DNA of 64,000 bases from Clostridiales bacterium (GTDB lineage: Bacteria > Bacillota > Clostridia > Oscillospirales > Oscillospiraceae): the NCBI GenBank assembly GCA_004555205.1, contig SFIY01000001.1, forward strand, positions 56,662 to 120,661, read 5' to 3'. Positions 1 through 7,585 of the stretch are shown here, one piece after another. How positions within the stretch are numbered: position 1 is the first letter of the stretch; every line of letters starts with the position of its first letter. The notes under the pieces were generated by a model. The model was not told the origin of the DNA, did not search any database, and saw only the letters and a program-made list of their open reading frames with translations. The translations under genes and the position numbers were made by a program.

Positions 1-792
1 AGCTGCCTGCTCCATAAAGTTGTATTTTGCCAGGATTTCATCCGCGGCGCAGACCCAACCCAGACGATAGCCGGGAGCCAGAATCTTGGAGAAGGTGCCC
101 AGATAAACGACCAGACCCTTGGTGTCCAGGCTCTTCAGAGCGGGCATGTATTCACCTTCGAAACGCAGCTCGCCATAGGGGTTATCCTCAATGACGGGAA
201 TTTCGTACTTGTTGATAATCTCCATGAACTTATGACGGCGATCCAGATCCCAGGTACGGCCGGTGGGGTTCTGGAAATCGGGGATGACATAGATCATCTT
301 GACCTTCTCGGTGGTGGCCAGAATCTTCTCCAGCTCTTCCATAATCATGCCGCCATCATCGGTGGGAACTTCAATGAACTTGGGCTCGCAAGCCTTGAAA
401 GCGTTCACGGCGCCCAGATAGGAGGGGCTTTCCAGCAGCACCACATCGCCGGGGTTCAGGAACACGCGGGCGGAGAAATCCAGACCCTGCTGGCTGCCGG
501 AGGTGACCAGAATATGATCCGCGTCCGTGTGGATGTTATTCTTGGCCAACATTCTCTCAGCGATCTGCTCACGCAGACGGGGAAAACCTTCGGTGCTGGA
601 ATACTGCAGAGCAACACGGCCGTTCTCTTCCAGAACTGCCTTGGATGCAGCGATCATCTGCTCAACGGGAAACAGCTCGGGTGCGGGCATACCGCCGGCA
701 AAAGAAATAATATCGGGCTTTGCAGTTAGCTTCAGCAGCTCACGAATTTCGGAGCCCTGCAGCAAGTCCATTCTGCTAGCAAATTGTACCAT
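1..792 (-). CDS. PLP-dependent aminotransferase, class I/II (3' end outside window)
   Basis: Fold-type I PLP aminotransferase of the 2-aminoadipate/aromatic transaminase (LysN/MocR C-terminal) kind. It transfers an amino group between an amino acid and a 2-oxo acid in the cytoplasm. The 264 visible residues run from the start into the window edge. They include the early FAGGMPAPELFP segment, a TSGSQQGLDF cofactor-loop segment, NPTGR, and LGTFSKILAPGYRLGW with the lysine expected to bind PLP. The start ATG at 792 follows AGGAGG by 8 nt. There is no N-terminal GntR DNA-binding domain, so this is the enzyme alone and not a MocR regulator. The substrate cannot be assigned. Confidence 0.9.
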   Translation of the reverse strand, partial: MVQFASRMDLLQGSEIRELLKLTAKPDIISFAGGMPAPELFPVEQMIAASKAVLEENGRVALQYSSTEGFPRLREQIAERMLAKNNIHTDADHILVTSGSQQGLDFSARVFLNPGDVVLLESPSYLGAVNAFKACEPKFIEVPTDDGGMIMEELEKILATTEKVKMIYVIPDFQNPTGRTWDLDRRHKFMEIINKYEIPVIEDNPYGELRFEGEYMPALKSLDTKGLVVYLGTFSKILAPGYRLGWVCAADEILAKYNFMEQAA

Positions 793-916
793 GAATTTTT
801 CCTCCTCAAATTTTGTCGATATTTCCCCACCTTATAAAATGCGGGGAACTCGCACTTGGATACTTTAATTAAAGCACAAATTGTCCGCAAAGTAAATAAA
901 AGGAACGGAAGAAACT

Positions 917-930
917 TGCCAAAATTGGCA
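917..930. promoter_or_regulatory. Inverted repeat upstream of the aminotransferase, possible operator
   Basis: Arms TGCCAA and TTGGCA are separated by 2 nt, in an AT-rich gap of 300 nt (793-1092) between the NUDIX gene and the aminotransferase. The gap must hold the aminotransferase promoter, but no good -35/-10 pair stands out. No gene is visible in it. The repeat is in a suitable place for a regulator to bind. Function is inferred from position only. Confidence 0.3.
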
Positions 931-1092
931 CGTTTTTTCATTTTTGGCGAGTCCAACAAATTTTCGGAAAAATCTCTCAGCATATTCAACAAAACATTAT
1001 TTGTGAAAATATAACAAAATTTGCGGCAAATACAAATATTTTCTAACCATTATGGTGATATTTTTATTAATTGCGAACACGGACTGACAAAA

Positions 1093-1509
1093 TTATGAGC
1101 GGTTTTCTTTGGCCTTTACATACGCTGCAGCTTGCAGCAATATATCACGGTCCGGCTGATAACGGATTGCGGCAAGAGCTTCGTCAAACGGAAGCCAAAG
1201 AGCCTCTTTTACTTCCGCGGCGCGAGGCTCTTTCAGCCCCTCAAGGCTGGTGCCGAGATAAAAGGTGACAGTGCGCCGATCCCGGGAGCGGGGACTTTCC
1301 ACCGTGCGGGAAAAAGCGGCGTCCAGCGCAATACGGATACCCGTTTCCTCCCAAACCTCGCGTACAGCCGCCTGCTCCGGCGTTTCGTTCTCTTCAATAT
1401 GTCCCTTCGGAAAGGAAAGGCCGTTAAAGCCGGTGACAAGCAGCACCATACAGCCGCGGTCAGTGCTCTCCAACACGACGGCACCGTAAGAATTGATGGT
1501 ATCTAACAT
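1093..1509 (-). CDS. NUDIX hydrolase
   Basis: Small NUDIX pyrophosphohydrolase of 138 residues, acting on a nucleoside diphosphate linked to another group. The NUDIX box spans about residues 36-58, with G36 and the REVWEETG core at 50-57, which holds the metal-binding glutamates. The N-terminal strand (NSYGAVVLES) and FPKGHIE resemble the Ap4A hydrolase/MutT-like branch, so diadenosine polyphosphate or oxidised nucleotide clean-up is plausible but unproven. The ribosome site is weak (GAAAGAAG). It diverges from the HerA-like gene across 150 nt. Confidence 0.85.
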   Translation of the reverse strand: MLDTINSYGAVVLESTDRGCMVLLVTGFNGLSFPKGHIEENETPEQAAVREVWEETGIRIALDAAFSRTVESPRSRDRRTVTFYLGTSLEGLKEPRAAEVKEALWLPFDEALAAIRYQPDRDILLQAAAYVKAKENRS

Positions 1510-1660
1510 ATAAAATCTTCTTTCAGTCTAATGACGGGATTTTTGTTAGTATATCACGAAAGCCGCATTTGATAAAGCAATAAAAATTTTTTATGACCGT
1601 TTTCTTTTTGCCTTTGGTATGATATACTGGCGGTAAACAAATATAAAAGGAGAAGATGTC

Positions 1661-3289
1661 ATGCTGAAAGATAAGAAAATTTTCATGGCACGCGCTGAAC
1701 AACCCCTTTTCCTGCTGCCGCAAATGGCGAACCGCCATGGCTTGATCGCCGGTGCTACCGGTACCGGTAAAACCATTACCATGAAGGTGATGGCGGAATC
1801 TTTTTCCGATATGGGCGTACCCGTCTTTCTGGCAGATGCCAAGGGCGATTTGACCGGCATGTGCATGGCCGGTGAGGATAGTGAAAATATACGCTCCCGT
1901 GTGGAGAAGTTTGCACTGGAAGATTTTCAGCTTAAAAGCTATCCCACGCGGTTTTGGGATATTTTCGGTGAGCACGGTGTGCCGATTCGCGTGACTGTAT
2001 CCGATATGGGCCCGATGCTGCTCAGCCGCCTGCTCGGTTTGACGGATGTGCAGAGCGGTGTGCTGAACGTTGTATTCCGCGTGGCGGACGATCACGGATT
2101 GCTTCTGCTGGACCTGAAAGACCTGCGTGCCATGCTGCAGTATGTGGGTGACAACCGGGCAGAATTTACGACACAGTACGGCAATGTGTCCACGGCCTCT
2201 ATCGGCGCCATTCAGCGTGCATTACTGGCCTTTGAAGATGAGGGCGGTGAGCAGTTTTTCGGTGAACCGGCTTTGGATATCCGCGATTGGATGCGTACCG
2301 ATTCCGACGGCCGCGGCTTCATCAATGTGCTGCACGCACAGCGCCTGATGCACAGCCCTACCGTCTATAGCACCTTCCTGCTGTGGATGCTGACAGAGCT
2401 GTTTGAGAGATTGCCGGAAATAGGTGATCCGGATAAGCCGCGTATGATTTTCTTCTTTGATGAAGCGCATTTGCTGTTTGCGGATGCACCCAAGGCTTTG
2501 GTGCAGAAGATTGTGCAGGTGGTGAAGCTGATCCGCTCCAAGGGTGTGGGTGTCTACTTTATCAGCCAAAGCCCGTCCGATATTCCCGACGATGTGTTGG
2601 CGCAGCTGTCTAACCGTATCCAGCATGCACTGCGTGCCTATACGCCGGCTGAACAGAAAGCCGTGCGGGCAACCGCCAAGGCATTCCGCGAAAATCCCAA
2701 CTTTGATGCAGAGCAGGTACTGATGGAACTGGGTGTCGGCGAGGCATTAGTCAGCTTCCTGGACGAAGAGGGCATCCCCGGTATGGTGGAGCGGGCTAAG
2801 ATCCTGCCGCCTCAGAGTCTGATGGGCCCTGCTGATGAGGGCAAAGTGGAGAAGCTGATCGTGGCCGATGAATTTGACCTGAAGTACCGCGAAAATGTGG
2901 ACCGTGAATCGGCCTACGAAATTCTGGCGCGCGCAACCGAGGAATTGGCCCTGCAGCGTCAAAGAGAAGAAGAGGAAGCTGCCGCAGAGAAAGAACGGCT
3001 GAGAGAAGAAGCAGCGGCCGAAAAAGCACGACAAAAAGAAATTGCTGCTGAGGAAAAGGCCGCGGAGAAGAGAGCGGCTGCACGCAGTAAAGCTATGCAG
3101 AGAGCGGCGACGAACGCGGCAAATTCTGTTGCGCGAGCAGTCGGCACCAATCTGATCAATTCCGTTACCGGAGGCAAGAAAACTTCGGCAAAGACCATTG
3201 CCAAGCGCGCTGCCACCAACGCGCTGAACTCTGTCATGCGTTCCGGCACCAATGCCGTGATGCGCGGACTGTTCGGCAATAGAAAATAA
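1661..3289 (+). CDS. HerA-like ATPase, DUF853 family (YjgR type)
   Basis: Protein of 542 residues of the DUF853/HerA C-terminal helicase family. These are FtsK/HerA-class motor ATPases whose cellular role is poorly known. Walker A is GATGTGKT at 31-38, and Walker B is MIFFFDEAHLLF near 265. ISQSPSDIPDDVLAQLSNRIQHALRAYTP matches the arginine-finger/sensor region of the family, in two adjacent stretches. Residues about 425-540 form a highly charged Glu/Ala/Lys/Arg coiled coil and then a basic tail. The start follows AAGGAG by 8 nt. A strong hairpin follows the stop, so it is probably monocistronic. Its partner nuclease, if any, is not adjacent. Confidence 0.88.
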   Translation: MLKDKKIFMARAEQPLFLLPQMANRHGLIAGATGTGKTITMKVMAESFSDMGVPVFLADAKGDLTGMCMAGEDSENIRSRVEKFALEDFQLKSYPTRFWDIFGEHGVPIRVTVSDMGPMLLSRLLGLTDVQSGVLNVVFRVADDHGLLLLDLKDLRAMLQYVGDNRAEFTTQYGNVSTASIGAIQRALLAFEDEGGEQFFGEPALDIRDWMRTDSDGRGFINVLHAQRLMHSPTVYSTFLLWMLTELFERLPEIGDPDKPRMIFFFDEAHLLFADAPKALVQKIVQVVKLIRSKGVGVYFISQSPSDIPDDVLAQLSNRIQHALRAYTPAEQKAVRATAKAFRENPNFDAEQVLMELGVGEALVSFLDEEGIPGMVERAKILPPQSLMGPADEGKVEKLIVADEFDLKYRENVDRESAYEILARATEELALQRQREEEEAAAEKERLREEAAAEKARQKEIAAEEKAAEKRAAARSKAMQRAATNAANSVARAVGTNLINSVTGGKKTSAKTIAKRAATNALNSVMRSGTNAVMRGLFGNRK

Positions 3290-3300
3290 ATGTAATACAT

Positions 3301-3337
3301 AGCAAGGGACTGATGTGTTCTACATCAGTCCCTTGCT
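3301..3337. terminator. 16-bp hairpin after the HerA-like gene
   Basis: Perfect 16-bp stem with a 5-nt loop, starting 12 nt after the stop codon. There is no T run on the plus side, so it may act as a 3'-end stabiliser or a weak bidirectional terminator. The 90 nt that follow show no gene. Confidence 0.6.
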
Positions 3338-3431
3338 TGCTGCAGAAATGCCGGAAGGTTTTCTTTTCCATGATATGTTTTGGAAAAACAGGTTTGTGCA
3401 TCGCCCTGTCATGCTATGACCGCAGGCTTAT

Positions 3432-3872
3432 TCAGCGATCGAACGACGGGTTGATATAATAAATGTTCTTCTGATCCATTTTCTCCTTAGCAAGGCGCAG
3501 ACCCTCGCCGAATCGCTGGAAATGAACGATTTCGCGAGCCCGAAGGAATTTGATCACATCATTGACATCGGGATCATCGCTCAGACGCAGGATGTTGTCG
3601 TAGGTAACGCGCGCTTTTTGTTCTGCCGCCAAATCTTCGGTCAGATCCGCAATCATGTCACCCTTGACCTGCATGGAGGCGGCGCTCCATGGGAAGCCGG
3701 AAGCGGCAGTGGGATAGACGCCGGCGGTATGATCCACAAAATAGCTGTCAAATCCGGCGGACTTGATTTGATCTTCGGTCATATTGCGGGTTAGCTGATG
3801 CACGATGGCGCCTATGATTTCCAAGTGTCCCAGTTCCTCTGTACCCACATCGACGTCAAAAAGAACACGGGT
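3432..3872 (-). pseudogene. 5'-truncated manganese catalase / CotJC spore-coat protein
   Basis: The C-terminal two thirds of a CotJC-type manganese catalase, ending NPSFDR as in family members. The open frame begins abruptly at TRVLFDVDVGTEELGHLE after an in-frame stop at 3873-3875. The N-terminal 50-60 residues of the family, which carry the first metal-binding glutamate, are absent in this frame and in the other frames just upstream. The remaining ligands are visible: Glu and His in GTEELGHLE, Glu in AEQKA and His in REIVHFQRF. A GTG at 3848 could start a 138-residue product, but no ribosome site was seen. In spore formers CotJC belongs to the inner coat with CotJA/CotJB, which are not here. 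I read it as a decayed gene. Confidence 0.75.
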
Positions 3873-3997
3873 TTAAAAAAATCCCGGAAAATCAAAGCTT
3901 TCCGGCTCGCATCAAGCTCGCCGGTCTTTTTGTCGCTCCGCTCTTTTCCCTCCCCGGCAGAACCGGGGATTTAGTCCCGCGTCTAAAGGCACTAATA

Positions 3998-4028
3998 AGA
4001 GCCTCACTTCACTTGGAAGTGAGGCTCT
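3998..4028 (-). terminator. Hairpin downstream of the HIT gene
   Basis: 13-bp stem with a 5-nt loop, 10 nt after the HIT stop on the minus strand. The downstream side is only moderately T-rich. The rest of the 189-nt gap to the CotJC fragment (3876-3997) holds short imperfect inverted repeats and no gene I can support. Confidence 0.65.
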
Positions 4029-4037
4029 GCTGCTCTT

Positions 4038-4379
4038 TTAGCCCGGAGGCCAGGTCATATCACGTCCGCCAAGCACATGGAAGTGCAGATGGAACACGCT
4101 TTGTCCTGCCTGCTCTCCGATATTGGACACGACGCGATAGCTGTCAAGCCCCAGCTCCTTGGTGACCTTGGCAATCACTTGGAAAATGTGAGCCACCACG
4201 GCGCTGTTTTCGGCGTTCACTGCTGCCACAGAGGAAATATGTTCCTTGGGGATCACCAGAAAATGGGTAGGAGCCTGGGGGGCAATGTCATAAAAGCCAT
4301 AGCAAAGCTCGTCTTCATAAACCTTGTTGGAGGGGATCTCACCTGCTGCAATCGCGCAGAACAGACAATCATTCTTCAT
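4038..4379 (-). CDS. HIT family hydrolase (HinT-like)
   Basis: Histidine-triad protein of 113 residues, normally a nucleoside phosphoramidate hydrolase (AMP-lysine type) in the cytoplasm. The triad HLHFHV places histidines at 97, 99 and 101. The N-terminal CLFCAIAAGEIPS is typical of HinT/PKCI-like proteins, including the CxxC that can hold zinc. It is encoded 82 nt downstream of alaS on the same strand with no clear terminator between them, so it may be co-transcribed. That would fit with HinT acting on aminoacyl-adenylates. Confidence 0.93.
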   Translation of the reverse strand: MKNDCLFCAIAAGEIPSNKVYEDELCYGFYDIAPQAPTHFLVIPKEHISSVAAVNAENSAVVAHIFQVIAKVTKELGLDSYRVVSNIGEQAGQSVFHLHFHVLGGRDMTWPPG

Positions 4380-4461
4380 GTCGGAACGCTCCTTTCAGAT
4401 AAATTGATTTTGTATCGGGTCGTATGGATATAAAAGCATCCTTGTATCTTTGGGTAGTATT

Positions 4462-7110
4462 TCACTTCAGCTTCTCCGCCACAAAGGCTTCCACCGCGGC
4501 AAGAGCCTCGTCGATCTTGGATGCATCGCTGCCGCCGCCCATGGCACTGTCGGGCTTGCCGCCGCCCTTACCGCCCATGATGGGCGCCACGGACTTGATA
4601 ATATCGCCGGCCTTGATTCCCTTCTTCACCGCTTCCTTGCCGCAAACCACCTGAATGGTGATTTTTGCGCCGTTTTGCAGCACCATGGCAGCTACGATGG
4701 CGTCGTCCTTATCACGCAGCACATCGCCCAACTGCCGCAGCGCATTGGCGTCGCCCTCGCTCAGCTTTCTGGTCACCACTTTCACGCCGCCGATCTCCTT
4801 GGCGGAGCGAATCATATCGTCAGCACCACCGGCAGATTCCTTCGCCTTGTACTGCTCAATCACGCGCTTTTCTTCCTTCAGCTCCTCCATGAGCTGCTGC
4901 GTGCGGCGCAGGATATCGGCAGCACCGGCAGCCTTGATGGTATCGGCCACCTGAGCCATTGTCCTGTCCGTATCATCCATCATCTGACGCACGGCCGTGC
5001 CGGTAATCATCTCAATACGGCGCACACCGGAAGCCACGGAGGACTCGCCTGTAATGCGGAAAGCGCCCACCTTCGCCGTATTGTTCAAATGCGTACCGCC
5101 GCAGAATTCCATGGAGATGTCGCCCATCTTCACCACGCGGACGGTATCGCCGTACTTCTCGCCGAACAGGGCCGTTGCGCCCAGCTTCTTGGCCTCTTCA
5201 ATGGGCAGCACCAGCGTTTCCACGGTTTCGCCGGAAAGCGTGCACTCCTCAAACAGTGCGTTGATCTTTGCCATTTCCTCATTGGTCACAGAGGAGAAAT
5301 GGGTAAAGTCGAAGCGCAGGTGGTCCGGTTCCACCAGAGAACCCGCCTGATGCACATGATCGCCCAGCACCTTCTCCAGTGTACTCTGCAGCAGATGGGT
5401 GGCAGTATGGGCACGGCGAATGGCGTCACGGCGGCCATCATCGATCGCAACAGTGGCCACATCGCCCACCTTCAGCTCACCGCTCTCCAGCTTGCCGTAA
5501 TGCAGGTATTTGCCGCCCTTGTTCTTCTGCACATCGTTGACCGTAAACACGGCGTCACCGCACTTAATTGTACCGTGGTCAGCCACCTGACCGCCCATTT
5601 CCGCATACATGGTGGTCTGATCCAGCACCACGATGGCATCAGCGCCTGCCACGATGGCATCGCGCACTTCGCCGTCAGCCACGATGGCAAGGATCTTGCC
5701 GTCGGTAACACTTCTGTCATAGCCCACAAATTCGGTGGCAGGGATTTCCTTGCCCAGATCCACACCGGCCCAGCCCAGATCGCCCAGAGCTTTGCGTGCC
5801 TCGCGGGCGCGGACCTTCTGCTCCTGCATCAGCGTCTGGAAGGCTTCTTCATCTACCGTCAAGCCTTCATCGGCGGCCATTTCGATGGTCAGATCAATGG
5901 GGAATCCAAAGGTATCATACAGCTTGAAGGCGTCCGCGCCGGAGAACACTTTCTCGTTCTTTGCCTTGTGCTCCTGCAGCAGCTCGCTGAAGATCTTCAT
6001 ACCGCCGTCAATGGTGCGGGCGAAATTCTCCTCCTCGGTGCGAATCACCTTGGTGATATAGGCCTGCTTTTCACGCAGATCCGCATACTGGCACTCATTC
6101 TCATGTACAACGGTATCCACCACTTCAAACAGGAACGGATCGTTTACGCCCAGCAGCTTGCCGTGACGGGCAGCGCGGCGCAGCAGGCGGCGCAGCACAT
6201 AGCCGCGTCCTTCGTTGGAGGGCAGAATGCCGTCACAGATCATGAAGGTGGCGCTGCGAATATGGTCAGTAATGACACGCAGGGACACATCGCGCTTCTG
6301 GCTTTCGCCATAGTGTGCGCCGGTCAGCTCAGACACCTTGTTGGTAATGTTCATCACCGTATCCACATCGAACAGGCTGTTCACATTCTGGCATACGCAG
6401 GCCAGACGCTCCAGACCCATACCGGTATCGATATTCTTCTGCTTCAGCTCGGTGTAGTTGTTGTGACCGTCGTTATCGAACTGGGAGAACACGTTGTTCC
6501 ACACCTCGATGTAGCGATCGCAGTCGCAGCCTACCGTACAGTCGGGCTTGCCGCAGCCGAATTCCTCGCCGCGATCATAGTAAATTTCGGAGCACGGGCC
6601 GCACGGACCGGAGCCGTGCTCCCAGAAGTTATCCTCCTTGCCGAAGCGGAAGATCTTCTCTTCGGGAATACCGATCTCATCGTGCCAGATGTTCCAAGCC
6701 TCGTCGTCCTCCAGAAAGACACTGGGATACAGGCGATCCGCCTCCAGACCGACCCACTCGGGGCTGGTCAGAAATTCCCAGGACCAGGCAATGGCCTCGT
6801 GCTTAAAGTAGTCACCGAAGGAGAAGTTGCCCAGCATTTCAAAATAGGTACCGTGGCGAGCGGTCTTGCCCACATTGTCAATATCACCGGTACGGATGCA
6901 CTTCTGGCAGGTGCAGACGCGCTTGCGGGGAGGCTCTTCTTCCCCCTTGAACCAGGGCTTCATGGGGGTCATACCTGCATTGATCAGCAGGATGGACTTA
7001 TCGTTCTGAGGCACCAGCGAAAAGCTGGGCAGGCGCAGATGGTCTTTGGTTTCAAAGAACTTGAGAAACATCTCGCGCAGTTCGTTCAAACCATGATAGG
7101 GATGTGACAT
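4462..7110 (-). CDS. alaS: Alanyl-tRNA synthetase
   Basis: Charges tRNA-Ala with alanine. The 882 residues match the usual length of about 880. An N-terminal class II catalytic core begins MSHPYHGLNELREMFLKFF. The editing domain shows HTATHLLQ and CGGTHLNNTAKVG, whose His and Cys residues bind zinc. The C-terminal DHHA1 domain ends with the GGKGGGKPDSAMGGG stretch. I chose the ATG at 7110, preceded by AAGGAG 11 nt upstream, over an upstream in-frame ATG at 7149 that lies in the T-box terminator T run. Expression is expected to respond to uncharged tRNA-Ala through the T-box leader. Confidence 0.98.
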   Translation of the reverse strand: MSHPYHGLNELREMFLKFFETKDHLRLPSFSLVPQNDKSILLINAGMTPMKPWFKGEEEPPRKRVCTCQKCIRTGDIDNVGKTARHGTYFEMLGNFSFGDYFKHEAIAWSWEFLTSPEWVGLEADRLYPSVFLEDDEAWNIWHDEIGIPEEKIFRFGKEDNFWEHGSGPCGPCSEIYYDRGEEFGCGKPDCTVGCDCDRYIEVWNNVFSQFDNDGHNNYTELKQKNIDTGMGLERLACVCQNVNSLFDVDTVMNITNKVSELTGAHYGESQKRDVSLRVITDHIRSATFMICDGILPSNEGRGYVLRRLLRRAARHGKLLGVNDPFLFEVVDTVVHENECQYADLREKQAYITKVIRTEEENFARTIDGGMKIFSELLQEHKAKNEKVFSGADAFKLYDTFGFPIDLTIEMAADEGLTVDEEAFQTLMQEQKVRAREARKALGDLGWAGVDLGKEIPATEFVGYDRSVTDGKILAIVADGEVRDAIVAGADAIVVLDQTTMYAEMGGQVADHGTIKCGDAVFTVNDVQKNKGGKYLHYGKLESGELKVGDVATVAIDDGRRDAIRRAHTATHLLQSTLEKVLGDHVHQAGSLVEPDHLRFDFTHFSSVTNEEMAKINALFEECTLSGETVETLVLPIEEAKKLGATALFGEKYGDTVRVVKMGDISMEFCGGTHLNNTAKVGAFRITGESSVASGVRRIEMITGTAVRQMMDDTDRTMAQVADTIKAAGAADILRRTQQLMEELKEEKRVIEQYKAKESAGGADDMIRSAKEIGGVKVVTRKLSEGDANALRQLGDVLRDKDDAIVAAMVLQNGAKITIQVVCGKEAVKKGIKAGDIIKSVAPIMGGKGGGKPDSAMGGGSDASKIDEALAAVEAFVAEKLK

Positions 7111-7151
7111 AGTTGTTTGCTCCTTTATATAATATATTTTTTGATACAAAT

Positions 7152-7383
7152 AAAAAAAGACCGCGCCACCGCATAGGGGCGAAGTCTTACTTCACGGTAC
7201 CACCCTAATTATCCCTCCTGCGAGGGCATCTTAGATCATCCTGTATCGCGGATGGGACGGACGGCTCATCGCCGTCTGCTCCGAAGTGGCTGTTTGCTCC
7301 GCTTTGCCGATGGGCTTGCACCCTCCCCATCTCGCTCAGGCTGCGTATAGGCAAACTGGCTTCCTCAACGCATTTTCATATTG
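7152..7383 (-). promoter_or_regulatory. T-box riboswitch leader of alaS
   Basis: The leader RNA contains the T-box core AGGGTGGTACCGTG at 7206-7193. It is followed by a GC-rich terminator stem and a run of seven T (about 7190-7152). Stem I and the specifier loop should lie between 7383 and about 7290, but I could not place the specifier codon with certainty. Uncharged tRNA-Ala should pair with the T-box and prevent the terminator from forming. Confidence 0.93.
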
Positions 7384-7389
7384 CTATAT

Positions 7390-7417
7390 ATTTTACCACA
7401 AATCATCCCATTGTCAA
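7390..7417 (-). promoter_or_regulatory. SigA-type promoter of the alaS leader
   Basis: TTGACA (7417-7412), 16-nt spacer, TAAAAT (7395-7390) on the minus strand. Transcription would begin near 7383, just upstream of the T-box RNA. The interval to dnaE's terminator (7418-7544) holds no gene. Confidence 0.75.
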
Positions 7418-7544
7418 CACAAGAAATGACATCCTTTGCCCTGTTTTTGTCCATTTTTCTCTTGAAGACGATCCGTTTTCTGCGAAACTTATGCAAAAAG
7501 CGCTGTCAAAAAAGCCCCCAAAGCCATCACACAGTAAGTTTTCC

Positions 7545-7579
7545 GTAAAAACACCTCGGTATCGGAGGATACCGAGGTG
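7545..7579 (-). terminator. Rho-independent terminator of the hprK-dnaE operon
   Basis: 12-bp perfect stem (7552-7563 with 7568-7579), a 4-nt loop and a T run on the minus strand, directly after the dnaE stop. Confidence 0.92.
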
Positions 7580-7585
7580 CTTGGT

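Noticed and set aside
4450..7107. An 885-codon open frame on the plus strand opposite alaS
   Set aside because: It is the antisense shadow of a certain gene. GC-rich codon use leaves few stops on the other strand, and the translation (His, Gln and Leu rich) matches no family.
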